A stretch of 64,000 bases of DNA, from contig JAYTOI010000003.1 of the NCBI GenBank assembly GCA_043747875.1, positions 62,001 to 126,000 on the forward strand. The letters run 5' to 3'. The position numbers were made by a program, and so were the translations under genes. Below the pieces are notes generated by a model. It was given only the letters and a program-made list of their open reading frames with translations, had not been told where the DNA came from and made no database searches. Below are positions 26,203 to 35,700 of this stretch, piece after piece. The DNA is from CADEED01 sp043747875 (lineage in GTDB: Bacteria; Pseudomonadota; Gammaproteobacteria; Steroidobacterales; Steroidobacteraceae). Numbering within the stretch: the stretch's first letter is position 1; every line of letters starts with the position of its first letter.

Positions 26203-29200
26203 ACTGCCATCTCCATGTTCAGATTGATTTTGAGTGCCTGCACCCGGGCCGCCTGCGCGGCGACCGTCTGGCACAGGAATACGTCCTTGAGCTCGAACGG
26301 CACGTTCAAGCGCCGGCGCAATGCGCCGAGTAGTTTGATCGCCAGCATCGAGTCGCCGCCGGCGGCGAAGAAGTTCTGTTCCACGCCCATGGATGCGCCG
26401 CCGAAGATCTCCTGCCAGATCTCGAGCACCGCGCTTTCTGCCGTGGTGCGAGGTGCTACCTGTTCGGTGTGGGTTTCTGTCGCGGCTTTGAAGGTGGGCA
26501 GCGCCTTGCGATCCACTTTGCCGTTGGAGCTCAGCGGCAGCGCGGCCACGATCTGCAGGCTGAGCGGCACCATGTACTCGGGCAGCTGCTGCAGCAGGAA
26601 TTCCCGCAGCGTCGTTGCGTCGAGCTCGCTTTCGGGATGCACGCAGTAGAACGCGCCGAGGCGTTTTTCTCCGTGGCGTTCGCCCTGGCAGACCGCGGCC
26701 GCATCGCGCACGGCGGGATGGCGCAGCATGGCCGACTCGATGTCGCCGAGCTCGATGCGATGACCCTGGACCTTGACCTGCTGGTCTTCGCGCCCGAGGA
26801 ACTCGATGTTGCCGTCGGGCAGGCGCCGGCCCAGATCTCCCGTGCGATACAGGCGCTTGCCGGTGAGCGGATGGGTGATGAACGCGCGCGCGGTGCGCTC
26901 CTCGTCTCCCCAGTAACCGAGCGCGAGCCCGACGCCGCCGATGTACAGCTCGCCGGTCACCCAGGTCGGTGACGGCTCGAGGCGATGGTCGAGCACGTGC
27001 ATCTCCTGCGCGCGCATCGCTTTGCCGTAGGGGATGCTGGTCCACTCCGCGGGGACTTCGCCCACGGGATACCAGATCGACCAGATCGAAGCTTCGGTCG
27101 CGCCTCCCAGGCTGGTCACCTTGGCGCCCGGCATCGCGCGGCGGATCCGGTCCGGCAGTGTCACCGGGATCCAGTCGCCGCTCAGCATGACGTGGCGGAT
27201 CGAACTACTGTCGGCGGTGCTGTTCTCCAGGAAATCCACCATCAGGCCGCACAGCGCCGGCACCGAATTCCACACCGTCACCCCATGGCTCTCGACCAGG
27301 TCCGTCCAGTGGGCGGGATCGAGCCGGCGTTCAGAATCCGGTATCACCACCGCGCCGCCGACGGCTAACAATCCGAACAGGTCGAACACCGACAGATCGA
27401 AACTCAAGGATGACAACGCCAGCACTCTGTCGCGTGCGTCGAGCTCCATGGTCGCGTTGACCTCGAGGAGGGTGTTGACCGCACCACGATGGTCGATCAC
27501 GACACCTTTCGGCTTGCCCGTGGAGCCGGAGGTGAAGATGACGTACGCGATGTCGGTGGGCTGCGAGAGGCCTTCCATGAACAGCAGCTCGGGATTGGCG
27601 TGGCAGTGCTCGTGCAACACGATGATCGGGCGGTCGCACAGCGAGGCGCAGCGCGCAGCCAGGTCGGCCGTGGTGACGACCGCCGCGATCCGCCCTTCTT
27701 CGAACAGCACGCGCATCCGCTCGTCCGGCAGCGACGGATCGACCGGCATGTACGCGGCGCCCGCGTTCATGATGCCCAGCGCCGCCGCCGCCTGTTCCCA
27801 CCCCTTGAACATCGCGATCGCGACCAGCGTGCCAGTCGGCACTTCGATTTCACCGAGGCGCCGGCGGACCCAGGCCGCCCGCTCGCCGAGCTCCTGATAA
27901 GAGAGTTCGAACGTAGGCGTGATGATCGCGGGTGCGTTCGGCGTGTGCGACAGGCTCTCGAGGAACAGTGAGTCGAGCGTCGCCGTCGTAGTCGACGCGA
28001 CGGGATCGGCCGCCGCCGCGGAGTCCCGCGCGCTTTCGTTGACGACGATGGTCTCCTGCCAGACGGCGTCTTCGTTCGCCAGGCGCTGCACGAGGCGCCA
28101 GTACGCATCGAACATTTCCTGGATCAAACCCGGCGGATACAGATCCAGCACCACGTCCCAATTGCACAGCAACACCCGGTCGTCTTCCCAGACGCCGCAA
28201 TCGAGCCATACCTGGGACGTTTGCGTCACGCCGTCACGGTAGACGGGGACGACGGGAAACTCGGCTTTGCGCTTCGGGATGGGTACCACCAGCGCGCTCG
28301 TGAATACCACCGGCATCTTGGCGCGAGTCGCACCGCCGTGAACGCGGGTGAGATCGCGCAACACCTGGACACCGCTGATGTCATGGTGCTCGAGGTCGTG
28401 CCACAGATCGCCCTGCACTTTGCGCGCGCGCTCCACGAAGCTCTTGCCAACCGACTGATCGACACCGAGCAGCGTGAGCGAAGTGAATTCGCCGACGATG
28501 TCATTGACCTGCGGATGCAATGGATGGCGATTCAGGAATGTCAGGTTGAGCGAGAAGGCCGGGTCGCGGCTGTACGCCGCGAGTACCTCGGCATAGGCGG
28601 CGAGCAACAAGCCGGTCGTCGTCAGACCCGACCGCACGGTCTTCTTCTTCAATCGCTCCCACGCCTCCGGCTGCAACTGCGCATGCAGGCGCGTGAAGCG
28701 CGGCTTCTTGAGCAACGAGGGATCCATCGCGGTGGGGAGCTGCGGCGCGGGCGCCAGCGTGGCGATCCGCGTGCGCCAGTATTCGAGCGCCTTGCGATAG
28801 CGCTCGGTCTTGCGGACGCTTTCCTCCGCCAGCACGTAGTCGCGGAACGACAGCTCGATCTTGGGCATCACCGCATCGGGCTCGAGGTACAGCTTGACCA
28901 GATCCTCGATGATGATGACGAAGCTCCACACGTCGAACATCAGCGCGTCACTGCTGAAGTGAATCCGTGCGCGCTGGTCGCTCAGCAATGTCACGCGTAC
29001 GTCGAACACGGGCCAGCGATGCACGTTCAGCCGCTGGTGAGACATCTGCGCGCGCACCTGCTCGATGCCGCGTTCGGTTCCCACGTCATCGCAGCTGCGC
29101 AGGTCGAGCGTCTCGATCTGGTACTCGGGCACGCTGGTCAGGATCTGCTGCGTGCCGTCATCGAGAATCAGGGCGCGCAGCATGTCGTGGCGCGCGACCA

Positions 29201-32200
29201 CGTGATTCCAGGCGCGCTGGAAACGCGCCACGTCGATGTGCGTGGTCTCCATCTCGTCGTAGCTGTGCGTCGTGACGTTGCCGAACTCGAATACCTCGTT
29301 GCGGCCCAGCCAATAGGCCTGTTGCACTTCGGTGAGCGGAAACGGCTCATGGCGCGACGCCGGGTCCGGCACGATCATGGGCAGCGAGTTGACGGTGGCG
29401 TCGTACTGCTCGCGCTTGCCCTGCAGGTCGCTGATGACGCCGGCCAGGCCGGCGATGGTCGGATGACTGAACAACGCCTGCAGCGGCAGGTCGACCTGGA
29501 AGGCCTCGCGAATGCGCGCGACGATCTGGAATGCCATCAGGGAATGGCCGCCGAGCTCGAAGAAGCTGTCGTTGACGCCGACTCGCGGCAGATTGAAGAC
29601 GTGGATCCAGATCGTCGCGAGCATTTCCTCGCTCAGGGTACGAGGCGAGACGAAGCTGCCGGCATTGCTGCTGGAAGCATCGTCGTCGTACGCGGGCAAC
29701 TTCCGCCGATCGACCTTGCCGTTGGGTGACAGCGGCAGCTGCTCGATCTTCGCGTATGCGGCGGGCAGCATGTACGCCGGCAGGTACTCCGCGAGTTGCG
29801 CATTGAAAAGTTTCGGATCGATCGCGCCCGCGGCGGGTTTTTCGACCACATACGCCACGATGCTGCGATTGCCTTTCACGTCCTCGCGAATCGTGACCGC
29901 GCAATCCTGTACCAGGCCCAGTTTGTCGCGCAGCAGAGTCTCGATCTCCCCCAGCTCCACGCGCATGCCGCGGATCTTGATCTGGGTATCGCGCCGTCCG
30001 ATGAGCTCGAGGCTGCCGTCGCTGCGCATGCGGCCGAGGTCGCCAGTGCGGTACATCCGCATCGGGGTGGTGGCCGCCACGAGCGGACGAACGATGAATT
30101 TCTGTGCGGTGAGATCCGGGCGGTTGATGTAGCCGCGCCCGACGCCGGCGCCGGCGATGCAGATTTCGCCGGTGACCCCGGCGGGCAGCAACTGCAGGTT
30201 CTCGTCGGTGACGAACACCGCCACGTTGGGGAATGGTTTGCCGATCGGCACCAGCGCGCCCTCGGCCTCACCGGCGACGGAGCTTTCGAAGTAGGTACTG
30301 TCGATGGTGGCTTCGGCAACGCCGTAGGAATTTATCAGCCGTCCCTGTGCGCCGAGCAGGGCGCGATAACGGCGGTACTCGCCCACGTACCAGCTGTCCG
30401 AGGCCACCACCAGCACCTGCATGAATTCCAGGCGCTTGCCGGTAGATAGAAGATGGTCCGCCAGGTTGCGGAACACGCCGGGAACGAACTCGGCGAAATC
30501 GGTTTTCGCCTGGCTCATCCAGGCATGCAGCTTGTCGGGCGCGGCGAACAACTCGTGCGGGCACAGGACCAGGGTCTTTCCCGAGCCGAGCGCGCGGATC
30601 AGATCGCCGCAGAACACGTCGAAGGGAAAGCTCGCCATCTGCAGATGAGCGTGCATGTTCTCGAGGTGGTACTCGCACTCCCAACCCGCATAGGCATTCG
30701 TCCAGCTGCGGTGCGTGATCATCACGCCCTTGGGCTGACCGGTGGTGCCGGAGGTGTAGACCACGTAGGCCACGGAATCCGCATCGATGGGCTTGCCCAC
30801 CGGCGGCGTGTCCGGCAGGTCCGCGAGCGACCCGCTATCTACGAGCAGGGCCGGCACTTCGATGCGCGCCGCGGCGTCGCTGCCGGGTTCGCGAATCAGA
30901 CAGCAGATGCCGGCGTCGCCCGCGATGAAGGCGAGCCGCTCCGGTGGATAGCTCGGATCCAGTGCTACGAATGCCGCACCGGTCTTCATCACGCCGAGCA
31001 GCGCGGCGATCAGGTCGGGCGAGCGCTCCATGCACACGCCGACGATCGAACCCACGCCCACGCCGCGGGCGTCCAGGGCGTGTGCGACACGGTTGGCCTG
31101 CGCGTCGAGCGCGGCATAGCTCAGCGCCTGATCCCGATTCCGCACGGCGCACAGGTCGGGCCCATCCAGCGCTCGTCGCGCGAACAGCGCCACGAAATCG
31201 GTGTACGGCACCTCGAGGGCGGGCGCCTGCAAACACGCATAAGTAGTGGCGATTTCGCCGTCGGTGAGCAGCCGCAACTGGCTGATCGGGGCATCCGGCG
31301 CGGCGCAGATCGATTGCGCCAGCAGCGCGAAATGTCCCGCCATGCGCGCGATGCGCTCGGCCGTGAACAAGTCCGTGCTGTATTCGAAGATGCAGGTCGG
31401 TCCGTCGACGCCTTCGAACACGTCCAGCGACAGGTCGAACTTGGCGGTGCCGCAGTCCACATCCATGTACTGAATCTGCAGCTCGCCCGCATCGATCGCA
31501 GTCAGGGCGTTCTGATAGGTGTAGAGCACCTGGAAAACCGGATTGCGGCCAGGAGTGCGCGACGGGTTCACCGCCTCGACGATGGCATCGAAAGGCAGCA
31601 ACTGATGGGCGAACGCATCGAGGCTCGCCGCTCGCACGCGCCCCAGCATCTCGCGAAAGCCGAGTTGCGGATCGAGGCGGCTGCGGATCGGCAGGGTGTT
31701 GATCAATGCGCCGATCAAGGCCGCATCTTCGGCCCGCTCGCGTCCGGACACCGGGGTGCCGACGATGAGATCGGTCTGTCCGGTGTAGCGATACAAGAGC
31801 ACCTTGAAGATGCTCATGAAGGCGACGTAGGGCGTGGTGCCGGAGCGCCGCGCGAGCGACTTGAGCGTGTCGAACACTGCGCGCGGCAGCAGGCATTTGT
31901 GGATGGCACCGCGGTAGCTGCTGAGGTGTGGACGCGGCTTGTCCGCCGGCAACTCGAGCACGGGCAGCTCGCCCGCCAAAGTGCGGCGCCAGAACTCCGC
32001 CTCGCGCGCCAGCTGTACTTCGCTGTCGTGGCCGCGCCGCCAGGCGACGTAGTGCTTGTACTGGTACTTCGGCTCCGGCAACTCGGCATCGCTGCGGCCG
32101 ATCAGTCGCGTATACGCGCCGAAGAGCTCGGTGGCGAAGACGCTCAGCGACCAGCCGTCGAACACCAGATGATGGAAGCTCAAGATGAGCACCGAACGAC

Positions 32201-32702
32201 TTGCATCCAATGGCAGCAGGCGCGCGCGCCATGTCGGACCTGACGTCAGGTCGAACGGCTGCATGAGCACTTCGCGGACGATGGCGGCGATCTCGGCGTC
32301 GGAGCCACTGCCGGCGGCACCGCTCGGCAGCCGCCCCGAAATCAATTGATAGTCGATGGCCTGCAGTTCCTCGACGCGCTGCTTCGGCCGGCCGTCGCTA
32401 TCCGTATGGAAGGTCGTGCGCAGGATTTCGTGCCGCTGCTGGATTTCCGCGAGGGCTTCCGTCAACGCATCGTGTCCGATGGCGCCGGTGAGCTGGAAAC
32501 ATCCGGGGATGTTGTAGGCGCTGCTTGCGCCGTCGAGCTGCGACAGCAGCCACAAGCGCTGCTGAGGAGGCGACAGCGGGTGCGTCGAGCCCTCGATCGG
32601 TGTGAGCTCGGCCTTGCCGCCGCCGCGTTCGCGCAGCAGTTGCTTGAGGGCCCGTCGCTGTTGCGGGCTGAGAGTCTGAATGCGTGTTTTAAGGTGTTCC
32701 AT
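26196..32702 (-). CDS. Nonribosomal peptide synthetase, C-A-PCP-Cyc-A-PCP
   Basis: 2,168 residues, two modules. C1 has HHLVFDG at 177-183. A1 (about 503-1000) has TSGTTGQPKG and specificity residues D695, V696, G699, E738, V765, A767, S792, I800, D801, K996, very close to the ornithine code. PCP1 carries Ser1054 (LGGHS). The second condensation domain is a heterocyclase: FPLTEVQQAYWLGR at 1121-1134 and DALMFDVWS (D1252, D1257, S1260) in place of HHxxxDG. A2 (about 1575-2065) reads D1769, L1770, F1773, N1812, M1839, S1841, L1865, I1873, W1874, K2062, nearly the cysteine code. PCP2 has Ser2118 (GGDS). There is no thioesterase, reductase or oxidase domain. Expected output: acyl-(Orn-like)-thiazoline. 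Starts 12 bp after the PKS. Confidence 0.95.
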   Translation of the reverse strand: MEHLKTRIQTLSPQQRRALKQLLRERGGGKAELTPIEGSTHPLSPPQQRLWLLSQLDGASSAYNIPGCFQLTGAIGHDALTEALAEIQQRHEILRTTFHTDSDGRPKQRVEELQAIDYQLISGRLPSGAAGSGSDAEIAAIVREVLMQPFDLTSGPTWRARLLPLDASRSVLILSFHHLVFDGWSLSVFATELFGAYTRLIGRSDAELPEPKYQYKHYVAWRRGHDSEVQLAREAEFWRRTLAGELPVLELPADKPRPHLSSYRGAIHKCLLPRAVFDTLKSLARRSGTTPYVAFMSIFKVLLYRYTGQTDLIVGTPVSGRERAEDAALIGALINTLPIRSRLDPQLGFREMLGRVRAASLDAFAHQLLPFDAIVEAVNPSRTPGRNPVFQVLYTYQNALTAIDAGELQIQYMDVDCGTAKFDLSLDVFEGVDGPTCIFEYSTDLFTAERIARMAGHFALLAQSICAAPDAPISQLRLLTDGEIATTYACLQAPALEVPYTDFVALFARRALDGPDLCAVRNRDQALSYAALDAQANRVAHALDARGVGVGSIVGVCMERSPDLIAALLGVMKTGAAFVALDPSYPPERLAFIAGDAGICCLIREPGSDAAARIEVPALLVDSGSLADLPDTPPVGKPIDADSVAYVVYTSGTTGQPKGVMITHRSWTNAYAGWECEYHLENMHAHLQMASFPFDVFCGDLIRALGSGKTLVLCPHELFAAPDKLHAWMSQAKTDFAEFVPGVFRNLADHLLSTGKRLEFMQVLVVASDSWYVGEYRRYRALLGAQGRLINSYGVAEATIDSTYFESSVAGEAEGALVPIGKPFPNVAVFVTDENLQLLPAGVTGEICIAGAGVGRGYINRPDLTAQKFIVRPLVAATTPMRMYRTGDLGRMRSDGSLELIGRRDTQIKIRGMRVELGEIETLLRDKLGLVQDCAVTIREDVKGNRSIVAYVVEKPAAGAIDPKLFNAQLAEYLPAYMLPAAYAKIEQLPLSPNGKVDRRKLPAYDDDASSSNAGSFVSPRTLSEEMLATIWIHVFNLPRVGVNDSFFELGGHSLMAFQIVARIREAFQVDLPLQALFSHPTIAGLAGVISDLQGKREQYDATVNSLPMIVPDPASRHEPFPLTEVQQAYWLGRNEVFEFGNVTTHSYDEMETTHIDVARFQRAWNHVVARHDMLRALILDDGTQQILTSVPEYQIETLDLRSCDDVGTERGIEQVRAQMSHQRLNVHRWPVFDVRVTLLSDQRARIHFSSDALMFDVWSFVIIIEDLVKLYLEPDAVMPKIELSFRDYVLAEESVRKTERYRKALEYWRTRIATLAPAPQLPTAMDPSLLKKPRFTRLHAQLQPEAWERLKKKTVRSGLTTTGLLLAAYAEVLAAYSRDPAFSLNLTFLNRHPLHPQVNDIVGEFTSLTLLGVDQSVGKSFVERARKVQGDLWHDLEHHDISGVQVLRDLTRVHGGATRAKMPVVFTSALVVPIPKRKAEFPVVPVYRDGVTQTSQVWLDCGVWEDDRVLLCNWDVVLDLYPPGLIQEMFDAYWRLVQRLANEDAVWQETIVVNESARDSAAAADPVASTTTATLDSLFLESLSHTPNAPAIITPTFELSYQELGERAAWVRRRLGEIEVPTGTLVAIAMFKGWEQAAAALGIMNAGAAYMPVDPSLPDERMRVLFEEGRIAAVVTTADLAARCASLCDRPIIVLHEHCHANPELLFMEGLSQPTDIAYVIFTSGSTGKPKGVVIDHRGAVNTLLEVNATMELDARDRVLALSSLSFDLSVFDLFGLLAVGGAVVIPDSERRLDPAHWTDLVESHGVTVWNSVPALCGLMVDFLENSTADSSSIRHVMLSGDWIPVTLPDRIRRAMPGAKVTSLGGATEASIWSIWYPVGEVPAEWTSIPYGKAMRAQEMHVLDHRLEPSPTWVTGELYIGGVGLALGYWGDEERTARAFITHPLTGKRLYRTGDLGRRLPDGNIEFLGREDQQVKVQGHRIELGDIESAMLRHPAVRDAAAVCQGERHGEKRLGAFYCVHPESELDATTLREFLLQQLPEYMVPLSLQIVAALPLSSNGKVDRKALPTFKAATETHTEQVAPRTTAESAVLEIWQEIFGGASMGVEQNFFAAGGDSMLAIKLLGALRRRLNVPFELKDVFLCQTVAAQAARVQALKINLNMEMAVC

Positions 32703-32714
32703 GGTGCCTCGCTC

Positions 32715-35700
32715 TTATGCGTCTTGCAGCAGCTCGTCGAGCTGCGCTGAGTTCAGTTGGGTCAAGTCCAGTTGGGCCAAATCCAGTTGAGAAATCTCCG
32801 CTGCCAGTGCCGCGACCTCGCTATCGTTTTTCGCGAGCATCCGGCCGTGCAGTTCTTCGCCGACACTCGCGGCGATCGTCTTGACGCTCGCGCCGCGCAG
32901 CAGATCGACGATGGCGATGGCGGTCTTGAGCGACTGCTCGATGCGATTCTTCAATTCGATCGCCATCATCGAATCGAGTCCGAGGTTGTTGAGCGGGTCG
33001 TCGTCGCGCAATTTTGCCGGCTCGATGCGCAACACCTTGCAGGCCAGGTTGCGCACGTGACCGATGAGCAGTTCGACGCGCGCGTCCGGGTCGGCGCATT
33101 CCGCGAACGCCTCCAGCACGTTTCCGGTCGCCGCTTCGGTCGGCGCATTGCGATCCCGCTCGCGCTCCGCGGCTATGAGCTGCTCGAGCATCGGCGCGGC
33201 AATACCCAGAGGGCTGGTATCGCCGATCGTGGTCCAGTGGGCGCCCAGCACGATCGCCTGTGAGAGACGCCCGCCCATCATCCTTCCCAGCGCTTCGCAG
33301 CCCTGCGCGGATGTCATCGGGAAAAATCCGCGATGCTGAAAATGCGTGAGCAGATCGAGCTGCGTCGCCATGCCCACATCGCCCCACGGTCCCCAGTTGA
33401 CGCTGAGCGCCGTCAAGCCCTCGGCACGGCGCCGCAGCGCGAGTGCGTCGAGGAAGGCATTCGCGGCGGCATAGTTGCCCTGGCCCATCGATATGATCGT
33501 GGAGGCCACCGATGAGAACAGCACGAAGAAATCGAGAGGAGCTTCTCGCAGCGCCTGGTGCAGATTCCATGCGCCAAACACCTTGGCGGGCATGACGGAA
33601 AGGAACTCGGCGTTGTCGATCTGGCTGAGTAGTTTGGGATGCGCGACGCCGGCGGAGTGCACCACGCCGCGCAGCGGCGGCCGGCGCGAGGATCGAATCC
33701 GCGCCAGCAGGGATTCCACGGACGCGCGATCGGACACGTCCATGCGCTCGACCCGCACGTTCGCTCCGAGCAGCTCGAGCTCGCACACGGCTGCGATGCG
33801 TGCCTGTGCGGGATGGCTCGCGGCCAGGGCGCTCCACTCCTCGCGCGGCGGCAGGCCTTCACGGCCCGCCAGGATCAGGTGGCGCGCACCGCGGACCACC
33901 ATCCAGCGCGCGATCTCCAGACCGAGCGCGCCCAGGCCACCGGTGATGAGATAGCTGGCGTTCCCGCGCAGCGCCGGCGGCACCGGCAATTCCTCCGCGA
34001 TGTCGCACTCGGCCAGCCGCAGCATGAAGCGTTCGCCATTGCGCCAGGCGAGCTGATCCTCCGCATCGCCGCCGAGGCACTCGGCAACGAGGTGATCCGC
34101 GTCGTCCGCAGACAAGTTCTGCAGATCGACGATGCCGCCCCACAGATCGACGTGTTCTCCATGACCGATCACGCGTGCCATGCCCCAGACCGGCGCCGCG
34201 AACGGATTGCAGAGTTCGTCCGCGGACACGGCTTGCGCACCGCGGCTGGCAATCCACAGGCGGGGCTTCTCGACGGTTGCCAGTGCCGCCAGCGCCTTGG
34301 TGATGTTGAGCGTGGTCACACACCCGGCCGTGAGCGCTCGAGTGATGTCCTCGGGGGAAGGCTCAGGTGAAAATTCCCGGCACAGATCCAGGTTCACACA
34401 GCCGAGCAGTGGCCGATCGCTGGGAATGCCCTGCAGCAACTGCGACCAGCTGGCCGTGCTGCAGGCATCCACAGATTCCACGCCGGGCGGGATTTCCGCC
34501 GCGGATTGCGCTTCCACCCGCAATGGGCGGTGACCCGCGGCGGTGAAAGCCTGGGCGACGCTGTAGGCGAAATCGGGCTGGCCGCCGAAGATGAGCCAGT
34601 AACCCGGCTGCCGGCCGGCGTCTCTAACTATCTGCGGAGCGGGGACCCACCGTGGAGCGTACAGACGCTGCGGCACGACGGTGAAGGGGGCCGCGGCCCC
34701 TCCCAGGACGCGCGCTGCGCAACCGGCGATCTCGAGCAACAGCGTGCCGAGCTCGTCGTACATCTTGATGTCGCCGCGCATGCTGTGCTCGTCGCGCGCG
34801 GTGATGCGCGCATGAATGCGCGGATTCGGCGGAATGCGGCCGAGGATGCGTCCGGATTTGACGCCGACGGGCATGTACACCTTGGGCGCCGCCGTTGAAT
34901 CCTCGGCCTCGAAGGGCAGGGCGGCAGCCAATGTCTGGAAGCACAGATCGAGCACCGCCGGATGGATGCTGTAGTCCTCGTAGCCGGCCTGCAGCTGCGC
35001 GGGTATCTGAACGCGCGCGAACGATTCCGCGGCACCTTGACGCAGCTCGACGATGCCGCGGAATGTCGGGCCGTACTCCAGGCCTAACTTCTCGAAGTGC
35101 CGGTAGCAGCGTTCGACGGAGATTTCCTCGGCGCAGCGGGCCGCGATCTGAGGCAGCGACCCGGGTTCCTCACGCCCGGGTGCTGTGGTGAAGAAACGGC
35201 CGGTGGCATGGGTTTGCCACTCGGCGCCCTGGGTGCCGTAGATGCGACTCGCGATATTGAAGCGATAAGTGTCCGGATCGACCGCGATGCGCAGGGTGCG
35301 CGGCGTATCCGACGAGAGATAGAGCGCCCGCTCGAAGACCACGTCGGAGAAGCTCACGACGTCGAGTGAGCCGAACAGGTGTTTGGCCGCGAAGGCCGCC
35401 ATTTCGACGTATCCCGCGCCGGGAAACACCACCGCGCCTTGAATGCAGTGATCCTGCAGGAAATCCGCCCTGGTGCAATCGACATCGGCTTCCCAGGTGG
35501 GGACGATGGTATCGATGCGACGCGCGACGATCGGGTGGAGCATCGCCCCGGTGCGGATCGCCCGCGAAGCGGGCGTCTCGGCCCAGTGATGCTCGTGCAG
35601 CCAGGGGTTGTTAGGGAGGCGCACGTGCCCGCCGGCCGGGAGCATCCGGCGGCAATCGAGCACGGCGCCATTGCAAACGAACTGGGCGACGGTCTTGCCG

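Noticed and set aside
30453..32243. Long open frames opposite or across the NRPS, PKS and other genes (for example + strand 30453-32243, 28221-29729; - strand 12970-14433, 4457-6040; + strand 2603-4384)
   Set aside because: They overlap genes with clear domain motifs, have Arg/Ala/Gly-rich composition without family patterns, and are expected in GC-rich DNA.
32752..32796. CRISPR-like short repeats
   Set aside because: Three adjacent 15-bp units with no spacers inside a coding region; no cas genes in the window.
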